Positions 45,801-57,874 of a DNA stretch of 64,000 nucleotides are shown piece by piece; within the stretch, counting starts at the first letter, position 1; every line of letters begins with the position of its first letter. Both the position numbers and the translations under genes were made by a program. Below the pieces are notes generated by a model. That model made no database searches. It saw only the letters and a list, made by a program, of their open reading frames with translations, and was not told the origin of the DNA. This stretch comes from Corbicula japonica. Taxonomy: Eukaryota; Mollusca; Bivalvia; Venerida; Cyrenidae. The stretch is from contig JAZAYU010000253.1 of NCBI GenBank assembly GCA_038501625.1, positions 496,001 through 560,000 on the forward strand, in the 5' to 3' direction.

Positions 45801-46665
45801 ACCATATGTATCTTTAAAAAATTTACATACACGAAAAGCTACATTAAAGTAGAATCATTATATGTAATCCTTTATAAATAACGATTTCGTTTTTTATGCA
45901 AAACTCTTTTAAACCTCCACCCATGTCAACAAATTTCGATTACGCCGCTTAAAGTTTACCTGACTCACGTTTATCGATAAACTTCACCTTACCAGCTTGA
46001 AATATGTCCTGCGGAAATTCTTGCTACGGTCAATACAAAGCAACTTATAAATAAAGGCTTGATGAATAAACGTTTTGATGAATAAAAAAAAGTATAACTA
46101 TCTGCAAATATAATTAACAAGGTAATATACACAACATTATTAAAGATGCGATTGAAACTTAATGTAGCGGGGCGGGTATCTAAATAGATGAAAAAAAATG
46201 TTTGACAACCATCGAACATGACAAATAAGAAAATAAGAGTACGTTATGAGTTTTTCGCCGCGTACAGCCTCCCGCATTGTAAAAATATGTTTGAATAAAA
46301 AGAAATGTTTTCATTGGTTATCTGGTTTTCGTATCAACATGTAAACGGCATATAACGTGGTAGGTTTAACAAGTTATTTTGTGGAAGATTCGTCATTTTA
46401 TTGTTACTTTCATCATTATTTATTGTTATAACCACATTTGAACATACCAGTGTTAAAATTTTCACGTGGGAGTGAAAAATAACAGAATTTAAATCAGATC
46501 GATTTCCACCACAGTTTTGATCGTAACTGCTTGAGACGTAAAGGACAGACAACGAAAAAGTCCGAATGATAATGGGTCTGTGCTTGCAGTCGAATTATTG
46601 AGACTACTGTTAATGAGACAATGGTGTTAACTGACCTAGCTTAGCATGTGAGTCACACATGTTAA

Positions 46666-47060
46666 AGGGAGAGACGAAAAGACAGCATGGAATATAAAAT
46701 AATCAGTTTTAAAATAGACACCACAAACAATTTACGAAAATGAGCAAATTGGTTAACGAACTTAAAAAGAATGAACCCTGTTTCACTTTAATGAATATGG
46801 CGGTGCGTTACTATCTAGCAAACTTGATCACAACATTCGGAGCAAACATAAATAAATTAAACAACCATACGTCATCACAACAATTTGCCTCGTTTCTAAT
46901 AGATGAAAAGGGATCTTTGAAAGCCACCAAACGTGGGACATATGAAAATATTGCAGGCTCGGTTTGATTGGGCCTGTTCATGGGCAGTAATGGAAATGCG
47001 TATTTCCGCCAACGCCGCCTCGCTCACGATTAAGCGCTACTCAATCTTTACCCCAATACA
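46666..47060 (-). repeat. Composite: family S fragment plus family H
   Basis: 46666-46742 (gagacgaaaagacagcatgg, agacaccacaaacaattta) is the middle of family S in reverse. 46895-47060 (ggctcggtttgattgggcct, gggcagtaatggaaatgcg, gcgctactcaatctttac) is family H in reverse. The open frame crossing it is a repeat artefact. Confidence 0.5.
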
Positions 47061-47064
47061 AAGT

Positions 47065-48830
47065 GCAAATTCGATACGTTTTGAACGAATACATTATACC
47101 GTCCAAGTTTATATCTGTATTTATCTGATTTTATTGCTTCAGCGAACATTTTACGTTTTGTTTGTGCTGAAGCATTTATTGTTGCGACAATCAAAACAAG
47201 CGTTGAATAAAAAGCAGAGCAAACTCTGAAAAAAAGTTGATCGAGATGTTTGTCACCATTTTTTAAATTCTAACGTCATTAGAATGTCTTAAATAAAACA
47301 TCACTTACTAATTTGCCACCACTTCGTTTGCAAACCTAAAATGGCATTCTTATTTAACCAATTTAGCTAATAAAAGTGGCTTTATACATGTAGTCTCAAG
47401 ACACATTAATATGGCGACAATGAGCCGTCACTGACAAGATTCTTATTAACCACAGAAAAATAAAGCCAGATTTCCTGGACAAATTTCGCGATCATCTCCC
47501 GCGTTAACAGCCTTGTTTGCTGACAGGTCAGACAATAAAACAAGCATCAAATGCCAAGTCTCACAGATGTGCTCTTGTGAATATGTCAATAAAGCAAATA
47601 TCAAAGGATTTCAAAATAATACACAAGTTTGATTATCGTAAAGGACCGATCATATAGGTAAAATACTAAAACAAGCCAGCAGTGTGACAGTTTTATGGTC
47701 AAACCTAGACTATCTAATGTTCATTTGATGAACATTTAACCTCATTCTGAAGTAATTTGTTTACTTTATCGATGCCAGGAAGAATTGCTAATCTTAAATT
47801 CATCTTCTTAAGTCAATGTCTTATTCCGTGATAATTTGTTTCTATCAACTATTTTTTATAATTACCTTTCATAATCTGTTCTGAATACTGAGTGTGTTGT
47901 GCTTAGATCTGAACAATACTTATTTTTAAACGTTGACTATTTGTAATCTTTTTTATTGTTAATCTCCCTATGTCATACAACACTATATCTCAAGGATCCC
48001 AATGGAAACTAAAGTTAATTAGAAGTTTTTATGTTATCCTTGACTTTTAATGTTGAGTGACATGGCCATATTAATTCATACATGTACTTTGTTATATTGC
48101 TATTGTTTGCTTTAATATTTTATGCATATTAGTACATATTTTATCTTGAAATAAATCTATCTATTCTATCAAAACATGAGCAAAATGTCAGCTGGCAAAT
48201 TATGGGTATAGAAACAATAGAGTGAACATTTTCTAATGATTTGTAGCCTCTGTCTGAATGATCATATTAAAAACTTTAACTTTTATTTCATTTACTGTCT
48301 ACAATTTGCTGTATGAGGAGACTGAGATGTCTGAATGTGGCTGTTCTTGAGATGCCTTTTTTACTTTCACCTTTAACACCCGGTAGATATACTGCCGTAA
48401 ACAGTTCTATGTGAAATGCCGTAAACAGTTCTACGTGAAACTTAGACATTTTAGTGTTGGACAAATCGACTATCTAAAGTAATCGGTTCAGGTGATTGAA
48501 AACGCTACCCGAATGATCATTTAGATTTCATAGTCAATTTTCTGACTCTTTAATCGGCGACTATTTCTCTTCCAGACAACTATCAAAGCCGTCCATGAAA
48601 TGAAATCCACAACACTCAACAAGTATTTATAATAATTAGTCAATAAACAATTGAATTGTCCGTGAAAGTATGGAAACCAAACGCCAATTTATGGCATACT
48701 TTACCCAGAATATAAAGTGATGAACTCCTCATGAACCAAACAACAAAGAATAATACCTGGTGATTTTTCCCTCATGATACTTCTGAGTATTGTTTTCTAC
48801 GATATACTAGTATACAAACAACATCAGTGC
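47065..48830. other. Non-coding DNA
   Basis: No exon supported. 48308-48365 ('tgaatgtggctgttcttgagatgcc') is a faint family S tail. 48395-48440 has a local duplication of 'gccgtaaacagttctatgtgaa'. Confidence 0.4.
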
Positions 48831-48832
48831 CC

Positions 48833-48968
48833 AAGGTTATAAAACTGAGCATGGAAACCAGTCTCAAATCTCAAGCATCTGATTGGCTGAAATGGCGACC
48901 AGTCGCCATTTCAGCCAATCAGATGCTTGAGATTTGAGACTGGTTTCCAAACTCAGTTTTATAACCTT
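48833..48968. mobile_element. Palindromic MITE (family P), full copy
   Basis: 136 bp, near-perfect: aaggttataaaactgagca ... ttttataacctt, centre tggcgaccagtcgcca. Confidence 0.85.
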
Positions 48969-49334
48969 CAACCCAGTTTCATTGTATTCGGTTATGTTTG
49001 CAGAGTGTACAACATAAAACAGGTAATGGTCTTGACCAAGTTTTGAGGTCATACTTCTATTGTTTTGATCAATGATGATCTAGATTTCAACAAATCACAC
49101 ATGTTACATTGGCCAAGTGAAAAGAACCTTGTTGAATCACTGTTACATTGTATTACTTACACCGACACATCAAGTTCACATAACCTTTACGACTATAGGT
49201 ATATTGTATCATCAACATATATTTGCAATAGACATGTTCATGCAGCTGTTCTTTTTTAGAACAACAAGATACTATCAACATTTACATATCGTATTATTTT
49301 CTAATAACTTCACACCTCATTCTACTGTTACAGA

Positions 49335-49372
49335 CGCCATTTCAGCCAATCAGATGCTTAAGATTTGAGACT
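49335..49372 (+). repeat. Palindromic MITE family P, fragment
   Basis: cgccatttcagccaatcaga then tgcttaagatttgagact. Confidence 0.65.
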
Positions 49373-49379
49373 TTAGGGC

Positions 49380-50350
49380 CAGTTGTTACAAAGACATTTA
49401 TGAACAATTGATGAGAATTATTTATATGACCGCATTCTACAATTTTTCGAATTCAAAATTGTCAAACTCAGTTGCTATTTTTGAATAGGGTAGGAAACTA
49501 TTCAGCTTAATGTTAATACACATGTGTCGGCGATTTATTTATAATAGTATAAAAATGCCAGACACGCAGACCAAGTAAAAGGTAGTGGGGACACAATGAA
49601 TCATATTTATGCTTTCGACATTCTTACTTAAGAACAAACAAATTCTTTTTGTATTATAATTTGACATCTAACTGACATTCGTTTCTGCTTAAAAACAGGT
49701 TTATTCTCAATAGTCTGGCATTCCTTTTAAGTTTTACTGCAACAATATTAAACTACTGACCTTGACCTTTGAATGTTAACGATACCATTAGTTCATGAGT
49801 TGAATTAATGGAAATAATGTCATCATTATTTGTGAAGAGTTCGCTAGCCAAATACATACTTCCTCGTAAGAATGTTAAATCATCTTTGATTCAAGAATAT
49901 GCAACCAATGCAATCTTTCTGCCTCATAAATCAACCGAGGCTAATGATAAGTGACTTGGCAATACAAGTCAGAGGGATTTGTCTCTCAAATAGAAAGAAC
50001 ACTTCTGCATTTATTTGGGAAAATAATTAAACTACTGTCTGAATGCAAATCTATTTGATTACAGCAGATAGTAAAGTCATCGACCACATGAAGGTTTCAA
50101 CCATTACGCATGCATTGTTAATTTCAAGGCTCATACAAAATTCAATGTCATAAATTATAAAAACTATACTGTATATTATAAGTTCGTAGGATAGTTACCT
50201 CGTTGTATTTTTAGTTTACAACTCATATTATTCAGTACCGCTTGTTCTCTTGAATCATGATAAAAAGTAATTATACTTCATATATAGTTACATTGACTTA
50301 CTTTGTAAAGACAATTTGGTCTTACCAGCAGCTTACCGAATTTATAAGGA
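49380..50350. other. Non-coding DNA
   Basis: Nothing supportable seen on either strand. Confidence 0.4.
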
Positions 50351-50356
50351 AAATCT

Positions 50357-50440
50357 GAAATATGCATATTAGGAATGGCCACATACAGCGGACCCTGCCA
50401 CCCCACACACAGCCAAAAAGTAGAGGTAAAGAGAGCATGG
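50357..50440 (-). repeat. SINE-like family S, 3' part reversed
   Basis: gaaatatgcatattaggaat, ggccaca, cacacagccaaaaagtag and aaagagagcatgg. Confidence 0.55.
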
Positions 50441-50573
50441 TTACAATAGGGATAATGTATTCACATAAACGGTACGCAGAAGGAACAAAGTAGTTTGTGG
50501 TTTGAAGGTTTTAGTCGGAAACGCTCATAAGGAAAATTACGAATGCCATCACATGTGTAAATGGGACAAATAT

Positions 50574-51515
50574 TAAACAAGAAATATCTTTAAAAAAGAT
50601 AAACGGCGTTGATGGAAAAGATTTATATATACATGTATATAAGAAAGAAAGAAATACAGAGAGGCAAAGCAGACACAGTTTAGATATTTTATTTGTTATA
50701 GCTGTTGACGAACCCTCCCTGCCTTCTTAGTATGACTTAGAGATTAAGCGACCGAATCATGACAACTCATAAATTTATTGAAAGTATCTTTCAAAAAAAA
50801 TGTTGAAGCTGTTGCAACAATTTCATACAGTGATAACAAGGCGATTAAAGAAGCAAATATTCAGTTTCAATAAAATACCTCGTGTAGAGTGAGAATTCAA
50901 GATGAATACATGTCCTTGAAATTTAATAAATATAAATAATAACAGCCTGTCACAAGAGCGAAATCTACCAACTTTTACGTATATTAAGTTTAAAAAAAGT
51001 GTCCGTCCTGAGTATTGAACCCGGGGCCTCCGCTTGAGAGGCGAGAGTGTTAGCCACTACACTACATAAACTTGTCTTACGAACTTGAAATTAACAATCA
51101 GTATCAAAGGAACTAGAAAGGAACCAGTAGGAACTAGGAATATCTACACTTCTCTTTCGTTTTATACTGTGTATTGTGTGCAAGTGACACCCAAGAATAT
51201 TCCATATAATATTGTATTAAAGCCATCAATATTGACTTAACTGGTTACTTAAATCGTAAATATGTTTTTCCTCCAATACAACACCCACTAACAACCAATC
51301 TAATTAATCTATTTGATTTTTCCGCTGCATAGTAATAAAATCCCACTAGATACCTCTCCAGCCTGCTAGATGCCTCTCTGGTGTAAATAGCTACCAATCG
51401 AAATAGTTTATTTCATTTTCCCTCTGCATAATAAGAGAATACGAGTATTATTTACAACATTTCATTGGTCGAACAACTAGGTCAAAAGTGAGCTTAGACA
51501 GCTAACGCCGAAAAA
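50574..51515 (-). repeat. Long dispersed repeat R, copy 2 (longest)
   Basis: 50574-51120 aligns to 29496-30050. 51131-51515 aligns in inverse orientation to 63608-64000, so the full repeat is at least about 940 bp. The reverse strand at 51000-51073 is tRNA-like: gtagtgtagtggctaac (A box), cgcctctcaagcg (anticodon arm) and ccgggttcaatac (B box). Likely a tRNA-derived retroposon with a long body. Poly-A/T tails or TSDs were not resolved. Confidence 0.6.
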
Positions 51516-52151
51516 ACTATTAAAATATTAAAAGTCAGAAGAAAGGTTCATGGCCAGTCACTTAATCAGTATTATTGAAATAGAACACTACAATAAGTCA
51601 CAATATAACAGGCTCGGTTCGATAGAGACTACACGTGGGCAGTAATGGAAATTCATATGTATAGTGCTTAATTAAAAGGGCGAAATTGATGACGGCATCG
51701 ATTGAATGTACGGGAAGACACTTTACAGCCGAAACGCTTGAAATGTGTAAAGTATAATGCGGCGTAACTATGAAACAACTGTATTCCTCTTAAAAAACGG
51801 GATATGTCTATGTCTATGTTATGAATAAAACTTAGTTATTTATGTAAGACTCAAAATATCCCACTAAATTATATGTTTTAAAGCTATTACAAATAATATC
51901 TATATTTCATTGGTAAAGTACTTATAAGATTTCAATTCACGAAAACAGTTAAAAGATTTTATTTCAAACTGCGTGATTCTAACAGATCATTTTTCTGATG
52001 TTTGCTTTTAAAGTAGTTTTAAAGTCGATGTATTATTTTTATTGTTTATCTTGTAGCGGCGTAGAAGCAAAACTGTCAAACAATATCTTTTAGACTTAAG
52101 GAGTTAAAATTGATGTATAAAGTTTCACCTGTGATATATAAAGCAAGGCTG

Positions 52152-52286
52152 AAGGTTATAAAACTGAGATTGGAAACCAGTCTCAAATCTCAAGCACCTG
52201 ATTGGCTGAAATGGCGACTGGTCGCCATTTCAGCCAATCAGATGCTTGAGATTTGAGACTGGTTTCCATGCTCAGTTTATAACCTT
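52152..52286. mobile_element. Palindromic MITE (family P), full copy
   Basis: 135 bp: aaggttataaaactgagat ... gtttataacctt, centre tggcgactggtcgcca; one T deleted near the right end. Followed by gggca, as in the copy at 34101. Confidence 0.85.
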
Positions 52287-52544
52287 GGGCACAAGACACT
52301 CAAGTACATGTAGTTAAGTTTCTGAGAAATGTTTTAAATGCATTCTGAAGCAAACATATTTGACTAATGATCAGGTATGTTTTGATTTAGGTATTACTTG
52401 TATTTGTATAAATTTTAATAAATAATTCAAACAGCATTCATGAATATGAACAATTTTTATTTTTTAATATTTAAAAACAATAAAAAAAATCATGAAATTC
52501 TAGTTACCGAGGGATGGCTGAAGACGGATGAAAAGAAAGTTAAT

Positions 52545-52795
52545 AACCATTTTTAGATAATAACTCTTTATAAAAACATTTCGGCCATTGGCCTTCTTCA
52601 GTTTATATTGTCAGAACAAGTCTAAAATTTCTTTCTTATACATCACAAATACAGGAAGTTATGTTTGTATTGTTTTCATAACTTCCTGCATAGGTGATAT
52701 ATAAATAAGAAAATTTAGACTTGTTGGGACAATATCAACGGAAGAAGGCCAATGGCCGAAACTTATTTTAAAAGAGTTATTATCTAAAAATGGTT
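52545..52795. mobile_element. Long palindrome with 119-bp arms
   Basis: Arms 52545-52663 and 52677-52795 are reverse complements with scattered differences. Loop 13 bp. Outer ends aaccatttttagataataac / gttattatctaaaaatggtt are perfect, with 'ttcggccattggccttcttc' inside each arm. A foldback or MITE-type element. A relic of the inner part is at about 43472. Confidence 0.8.
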
Positions 52796-52799
52796 AAAT

Positions 52800-53370
52800 A
52801 TTTATTATCACTGCCAGGATAATTAAAAGGATAATTATGAAAGTAAAGTAGCCAGAATTATTTTACCCCATTTTTACTTTTCATGATGGATACATGTAAG
52901 GAACATTTGTGTTATGTCTGAAGTAGCAATCGCAGATGAATTTAAAGTAATTAAAAACTTTTTAAATTAGGTCGTTATACTTATTGATTAGAATATTTTG
53001 ATAAAGTGATAAAGTAAATTAAGTTTAAATTCAGCAAGTCAATTACATTAAGGGATTTCATGTAACTATTTTAAATATAATATAGTTTTAAAAAGGCATT
53101 ACTGGAATAAAAAAGTTCATAGGACATGCCTATGTTAGTGACAGGAATAATGTAGTTCACTTTTGTTGAGGTTGATGTAAGGAAGAAACCGAAACAGTTT
53201 AAAATGTGAGAACTCTGAATCAAATACATCTAACTATAAACTCTCAGATGAGTAGATGTCTGGATCTAATAAATTGTTTAAAATCAATCAATTACCTAAC
53301 ATATTTTTCCGGGTCTTAAAATATCGTAATTCAGAAACATATAATGATTAAATTTTAATATTGTGAAATT
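52800..53370. other. Non-coding DNA
   Basis: AT-rich, nothing recognised. Confidence 0.4.
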
Positions 53371-53374
53371 TCAG

Positions 53375-53569
53375 AACAACGGACAGTCAGACCGACAAGA
53401 GTTAGAAAAACACGAATGTTCATATATGCTTATCTGTGATTTCACAGAAAGATATACTTGTGTGTTTACGTGTAATACCGATTTGTTTTCACGAGTGAAC
53501 ACCAGAAAGGGATATTTTCACGAGAGACATAGCCATCAGTTTATATCTATCTACCTATCTACGAAGTAG
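53375..53569 (+). CDS. Possible terminal exon, unrecognised
   Basis: Plus-strand open stretch of 64 codons plus TAG after an acceptor-like tgaaatttcag. It encodes NNGQSDRQELEKHECSYMLI, then CDFTERYTCVFTCNTD. Four Cys within 20 residues could be a small disulfide-bonded segment. No upstream exon of matching phase was identified and no poly-A signal was verified, so this may be chance. Confidence 0.25.
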   Translation, partial: NNGQSDRQELEKHECSYMLICDFTERYTCVFTCNTDLFSRVNTRKGYFHERHSHQFISIYLSTK

Positions 53570-53579
53570 CTCACAAGTG

Positions 53580-53783
53580 TTAGCTCTTAGTCCTTTCCCC
53601 AGATATCTTATTGGCCTTCCCACTTTGTGTGTTTCCCATGCGTTTTTTGCTTCTACTGGGTTGATTTAATTTAAAGTGTTTCTTGAACAGGCTTTTTTTG
53701 TTTGATGTAGCTGGTAAACCTAAAACTAATTTCTGACCGGACCTTATTTTAAAAGAAGAATGTGATTTCATCAGTTTATTCAT
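53580..53783 (-). other. 67-codon basic ORF, unrecognised
   Basis: ATG at 53783, Lys/Ser-rich (KKSLFKKHFKLNQPSRSKKR), no hydrophobic segment. Convergent with the exon candidate at 53375-53569. No splice context. Probably fortuitous, recorded because it is ATG-initiated and outside known repeats. Confidence 0.18.
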
Positions 53784-53789
53784 TTATTG

Positions 53790-55340
53790 TTTTCTAACCT
53801 CTGGTAACATAAAACACAAATAAACATGATAAACACTCCTTAGTTAATTTTGAGTAGTTGAGTACTATATATTTGTCGAAGATCACAGTTATTCATATCT
53901 GTCAATTGTCTTCTAGACCTTGAAGATCATCAAGCTAAATGTCCTTAAACAATGCTCACTTTCTCAAATTAATTGCTACTCCATGAAGAAATTTCCGTTT
54001 TGACTGACAGACAAAACCAATCAGACAAACATAAGTACAATAAGTGGGTATTTGTACAAAGAAGCTAAATCAAGACTTTCATTTTAAAATCTGACTTATT
54101 ATTATTTTGCAATTTTGTGAACAAAACGAGGTGCTTATCAGCGTTCCTTAACCTTGTCAATTTGTAGAATCTCATTTCCTCTTAGTTCAGATGAATCAGC
54201 GAGAACGTAATTAACTGGCTGGAGATTCTTATATAATAGTAAAAATGTTTTGCTATTCTTGAACGTGTCTGAAGGTCCCCGAAATATCATTTGTTCATCA
54301 GCACATGCTAGGGTCGTTCAACCGAAACCTCTAGTTAACACGTTTGTTTCGGACGGTAGCAGTTCAACTACTATTATATCAGACGTTTTATTACTTAAAA
54401 AACATTTATATATTATTAAATTTTCCAAATAGAGAACATACTGGCATAGTTTCATCAGTTTCAAATTTTAGTTTAGTTACGAATATTCGAAACATAATAG
54501 TTTAACAACAATGCTTTATTTATTTTGAACAGCGTGGATTATTCCGGCAAATAAAAACGGTTTTTTAAATGAAAGTGTTCCGCGCTGTAGTTTTATCGCG
54601 TTTATGACTGTTTATGATTGCTCGGACCTTACCATAATTCTTAGGAATGCCAGGTAAGGATCAGTAAACGTCTCTTATTATTTGTAAATAAATTGTTATA
54701 GGTTTTTAAAGACAGCAGAATCTCTTGGCATGGTCATATCCATTTCCATCGAAAATTATGCATGTTCTTATACTTCAGTGTCTGGAGAACCTGCCGGATA
54801 TAATAACATTACCAATGATCTGAAACGGAAATTGAGGATGTGGTTCTCTGCATGATACCTTGATATCTCAAACTGGATCGTTCAATTTCTTTAATTGGAT
54901 CATTTAATTGATAAACAGTCTCCCACTTCGGCGACGTTATGGTTTCTACAAGGACAGAAGAAGAACGTCGCTAAGGGAATAATTGTATTTTTAAGGAATC
55001 AATTATAACAAACCAATATGGAAAATAAATCTGTTACACAAGATTCAAGTGTAAATCAAATATTCTGAGCGTGCAGATAGATTGCTTCCTGCAAAACATT
55101 TATAAACTGTCAATCTCTAATTAAATGGTTCACATCACAAACTGCGCAACAGAGACAGTAAAAAAAGTGAAATAAGCGGGAAATGCAAAGCAAATTGAAC
55201 TAATGCAAGGTAATACAAGGTAAACTGTCCAGGTCTATTTCGTCAGTTAAATATTTAACTTTTAAATCATAATGTTTTTAGCCATAAATTAAAAAAAATC
55301 ATATTAAACAAATACAAAATACATATCAAGTTTTGCCACG
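53790..55340. other. Non-coding DNA
   Basis: No supported feature. 55200-55260 ('atgcaaggtaatacaaggta', 'ccaggtctatttcgtcagtt') has a diverged second copy at 55790-55840, flanking the composite repeat below. Confidence 0.4.
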
Positions 55341-55349
55341 AACAAAACA

Positions 55350-55860
55350 AAAACAGCCTACCCAGTACCTACACCGCTATGACGAAGAGAGGACAAAAAC
55401 AGCCTACCCAGTACCTACACAGCTATGACGAAGAGAGGAAAAAAAACAGCCTACCTAGTACCTACACAGCTATGACGAAGAGAGGACAAGAGAGCAGGAG
55501 TTTATAAGATGATCAATTTCAAATAAAACACCACAAACAACGAACAATTAAGGATATCATTGTGGAATGGTCAGTGACAAAATAATTATCCACTGGGGGT
55601 TCTACAAACCAAGTTTTTGGGTGCACCAATCTGACACTTGTCCCAATAGGTACTCAAATGAACAAACAAGTACAACTTGTCCTGGTGAAATAACTCCACC
55701 CCACCCATCCACTCCACAATGTTGCATGCAAAAGCCCTTAAACATATGAAGCGAATAGCATTGTAAAGCAAAATGGGGATTGAACTCATGCAAGGTAAAG
55801 AATGCCCAGGTCTATTTTTTTCAGTTCTAACATTTAACATTTCTAAGGCAATCTATTTAT
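55350..55860 (-). repeat. Composite family S copy with internal triplication
   Basis: Three tandem units of about 46 bp (aacagcctacccagtacct, cagctatgacgaagagagg) at 55350-55490. Then the reverse family S body (gagagcaggagtttataag, aacaccacaaacaacgaac, ccactgggggttc), then an extension (cacttgtcccaataggt, acaatgttgcatgcaaaagc) shared with 28874-29040. The segment is flanked by the 'caaggta...ccaggtctatttt' direct repeats at 55204 and 55791, which could mark its insertion boundaries. Confidence 0.55.
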
Positions 55861-55864
55861 TACC

Positions 55865-56925
55865 TTATATTTATCACCTTAACCTTTAAAAAACTTCCAT
55901 TAATTGCATTTGGCAGAGAGATATTGAAACGTGTCTAACTCGGTCGCATCGGCAGCTACAAAAGCTAGTCCTGATTAAATTATCATACTAATAGACACCA
56001 TTACAATTTTGCTAGGTGTAATCATAAATTTGGGTAGAAAATGAGTTTTATCTATTTGTATTTTATTCTGGTGATGTTATGAGGTCGATTCGATGATAGT
56101 TTTAATTCAATTTCCGCCATTATTTTTATTTTATAAAACCACTTAGTTGCTATTGTTGAATTTCATCATACTTTACCTTTTCAACATACCGCACAGAATA
56201 ATAAAGCTTATGTCTGGTGAAATTTTACCATAAGGGATGCTTAAGTTTCTTACAGTAAGTGATTAATAGCCAACAGTGGTCATCGGGCGAAAGTAAGTTA
56301 TTTTTTTTATAAATATTCGTTCTGCTTTTTGACAACACGGATGAATAGTGATTCGGCTTGATATTACACTTCCACATCGGGAGTTATCCCATATTAGTCA
56401 TCATTACTTTCTCATTTAAGAGCGTGTATTCTCATTATTACATTCTAAATCATTAAACGTCGTATCCCAATTAAGAAATGCTGAACGTAGATCGTCATTA
56501 AGCATTTTTTTTTCGAACACTAGCATCAATGAATAACTTAGCAAGTATATTTAATACGGCAAACTTTTATCCTGAATCCATCTTATTATTATTGATTAAG
56601 TTGTATTTAATTGTATTTATCCGTCTCTTATGCAGCAATATCATTAAAATCAAATCACGAAACAAATACCAGACTTCTTTCCATTAGAAATCATATGAAA
56701 GTGAGTTCAAACGATGAGAATTTATGTTTTGGCAAGAAAAGTATGAATAAATGGCAACGTTTGTTATAAACTGACGTTATCCGTATTTGTCCGGAAAGTA
56801 AGAATGAATGGCAACTAATGCTATACATTTAAGTTATCTTTATGGTTACTAGTGTTGCAAGTCATTTCTTTTGAAATTTATTCCCTTTCTTGAAAGCTAC
56901 GAGGTTATTGATAAATTCATGAGTA
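55865..56925. other. Non-coding DNA
   Basis: AT-rich, no exon or known repeat recognised. Confidence 0.4.
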
Positions 56926-56949
56926 ACAAGAGTGCCAAACTTACACAAA

Positions 56950-57869
56950 ATACGCCCGTCAAAATGCTGATCATCAAAGTTGCATAACGATCCGATGAAA
57001 ATTTTTCGACTTGGAGAGCAGATATCGCTTATTCAGTTTTTTGACATACAAGGGCCATAATTAAGGAGTGCCTTCGGGGATTTGGCAGGTTATAGAACTT
57101 GGTCGAGATATTATGCCCACCAACATATTCACCAAGTTTGATAAAGACCGGATGAAAACTCTTTGACTTAGAGAGCGGAAACCCAAATTTTGGACAATTA
57201 AAGGGCCATAATTCAGGCGTGCCTGGGGGATTTGGCTGGTTATAGAACTTGGTCGAGATATTATGCCCACCGTCATATTCACCAAGTTTGATAAAGACCT
57301 GATGAAAACTCTTTGACTTAGAGAGCGTAAACCCTTATTTAAGACAATTCAAGGGTCATAATTCAGGAGTGCATGGGGGATTTGGCAGGTTATAGAACTT
57401 GGTCGAGATATTATGCCCACCAACATATTCACCAAGTTTGATAAAGACCGGACGAAAACTCTTTGACTTAGAGAGCGTAAACCCTTATTTTGAACTATTC
57501 AAGGGTCATAATTCAGGATTGCCAGGGGGGATTTGGCTGGTTATTGAACTTGGTCCAGATATTATGCCCACCAACATATTCACCAAGTTTGATAAAGACA
57601 GGACAAAAACTCATTGACTTAGAGAGCGGAAACCCAAATTTTGGACAATTAAAGGGCCATAATTCAGGAGTGCCTGGGGGATTTGGCTGGTTATAGAACT
57701 TGGTCGAGATATTATGCCCACCAACATATTCACCAAGTTTGTTAAAGACCTGATGAAAACTCTTTGACTTAGAGAGCGGAAATCCTGTGGACGCCGCCCG
57801 CCCGCCTGCCCGCCCGCCCGCCCGCCGCAGGTGTTCCCATAATACGTCCCGTTTTTCAAACGGGCGTAT
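56950..57869 (+). mobile_element. 150-bp tandem-array element with terminal hairpin
   Basis: The left end atacgcccgt (56950-56959) is the inverse of the right acgggcgtat (57860-57869). Five units of 150 bp (attcagg at 57211, 57361, 57511 and 57662) carry 'aagggccataattcagg', 'ggatttggctggttatag' and 'aacttggtcgagatattatg'. Linker (CCGCC/CCCG)n at 57790-57828. The right hairpin atacgtcccg...cgggcgtat is at 57842-57869. The period is divisible by 3, so a minus-strand frame of 179 codons stays open; I treat that as an artefact. Confidence 0.8.
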
Positions 57870-57874
57870 AAAAA

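Noticed and set aside
46740..46967. 75-codon plus-strand ORF
   Set aside because: Crosses a junction between two dispersed repeat fragments; not conserved at its relatives.
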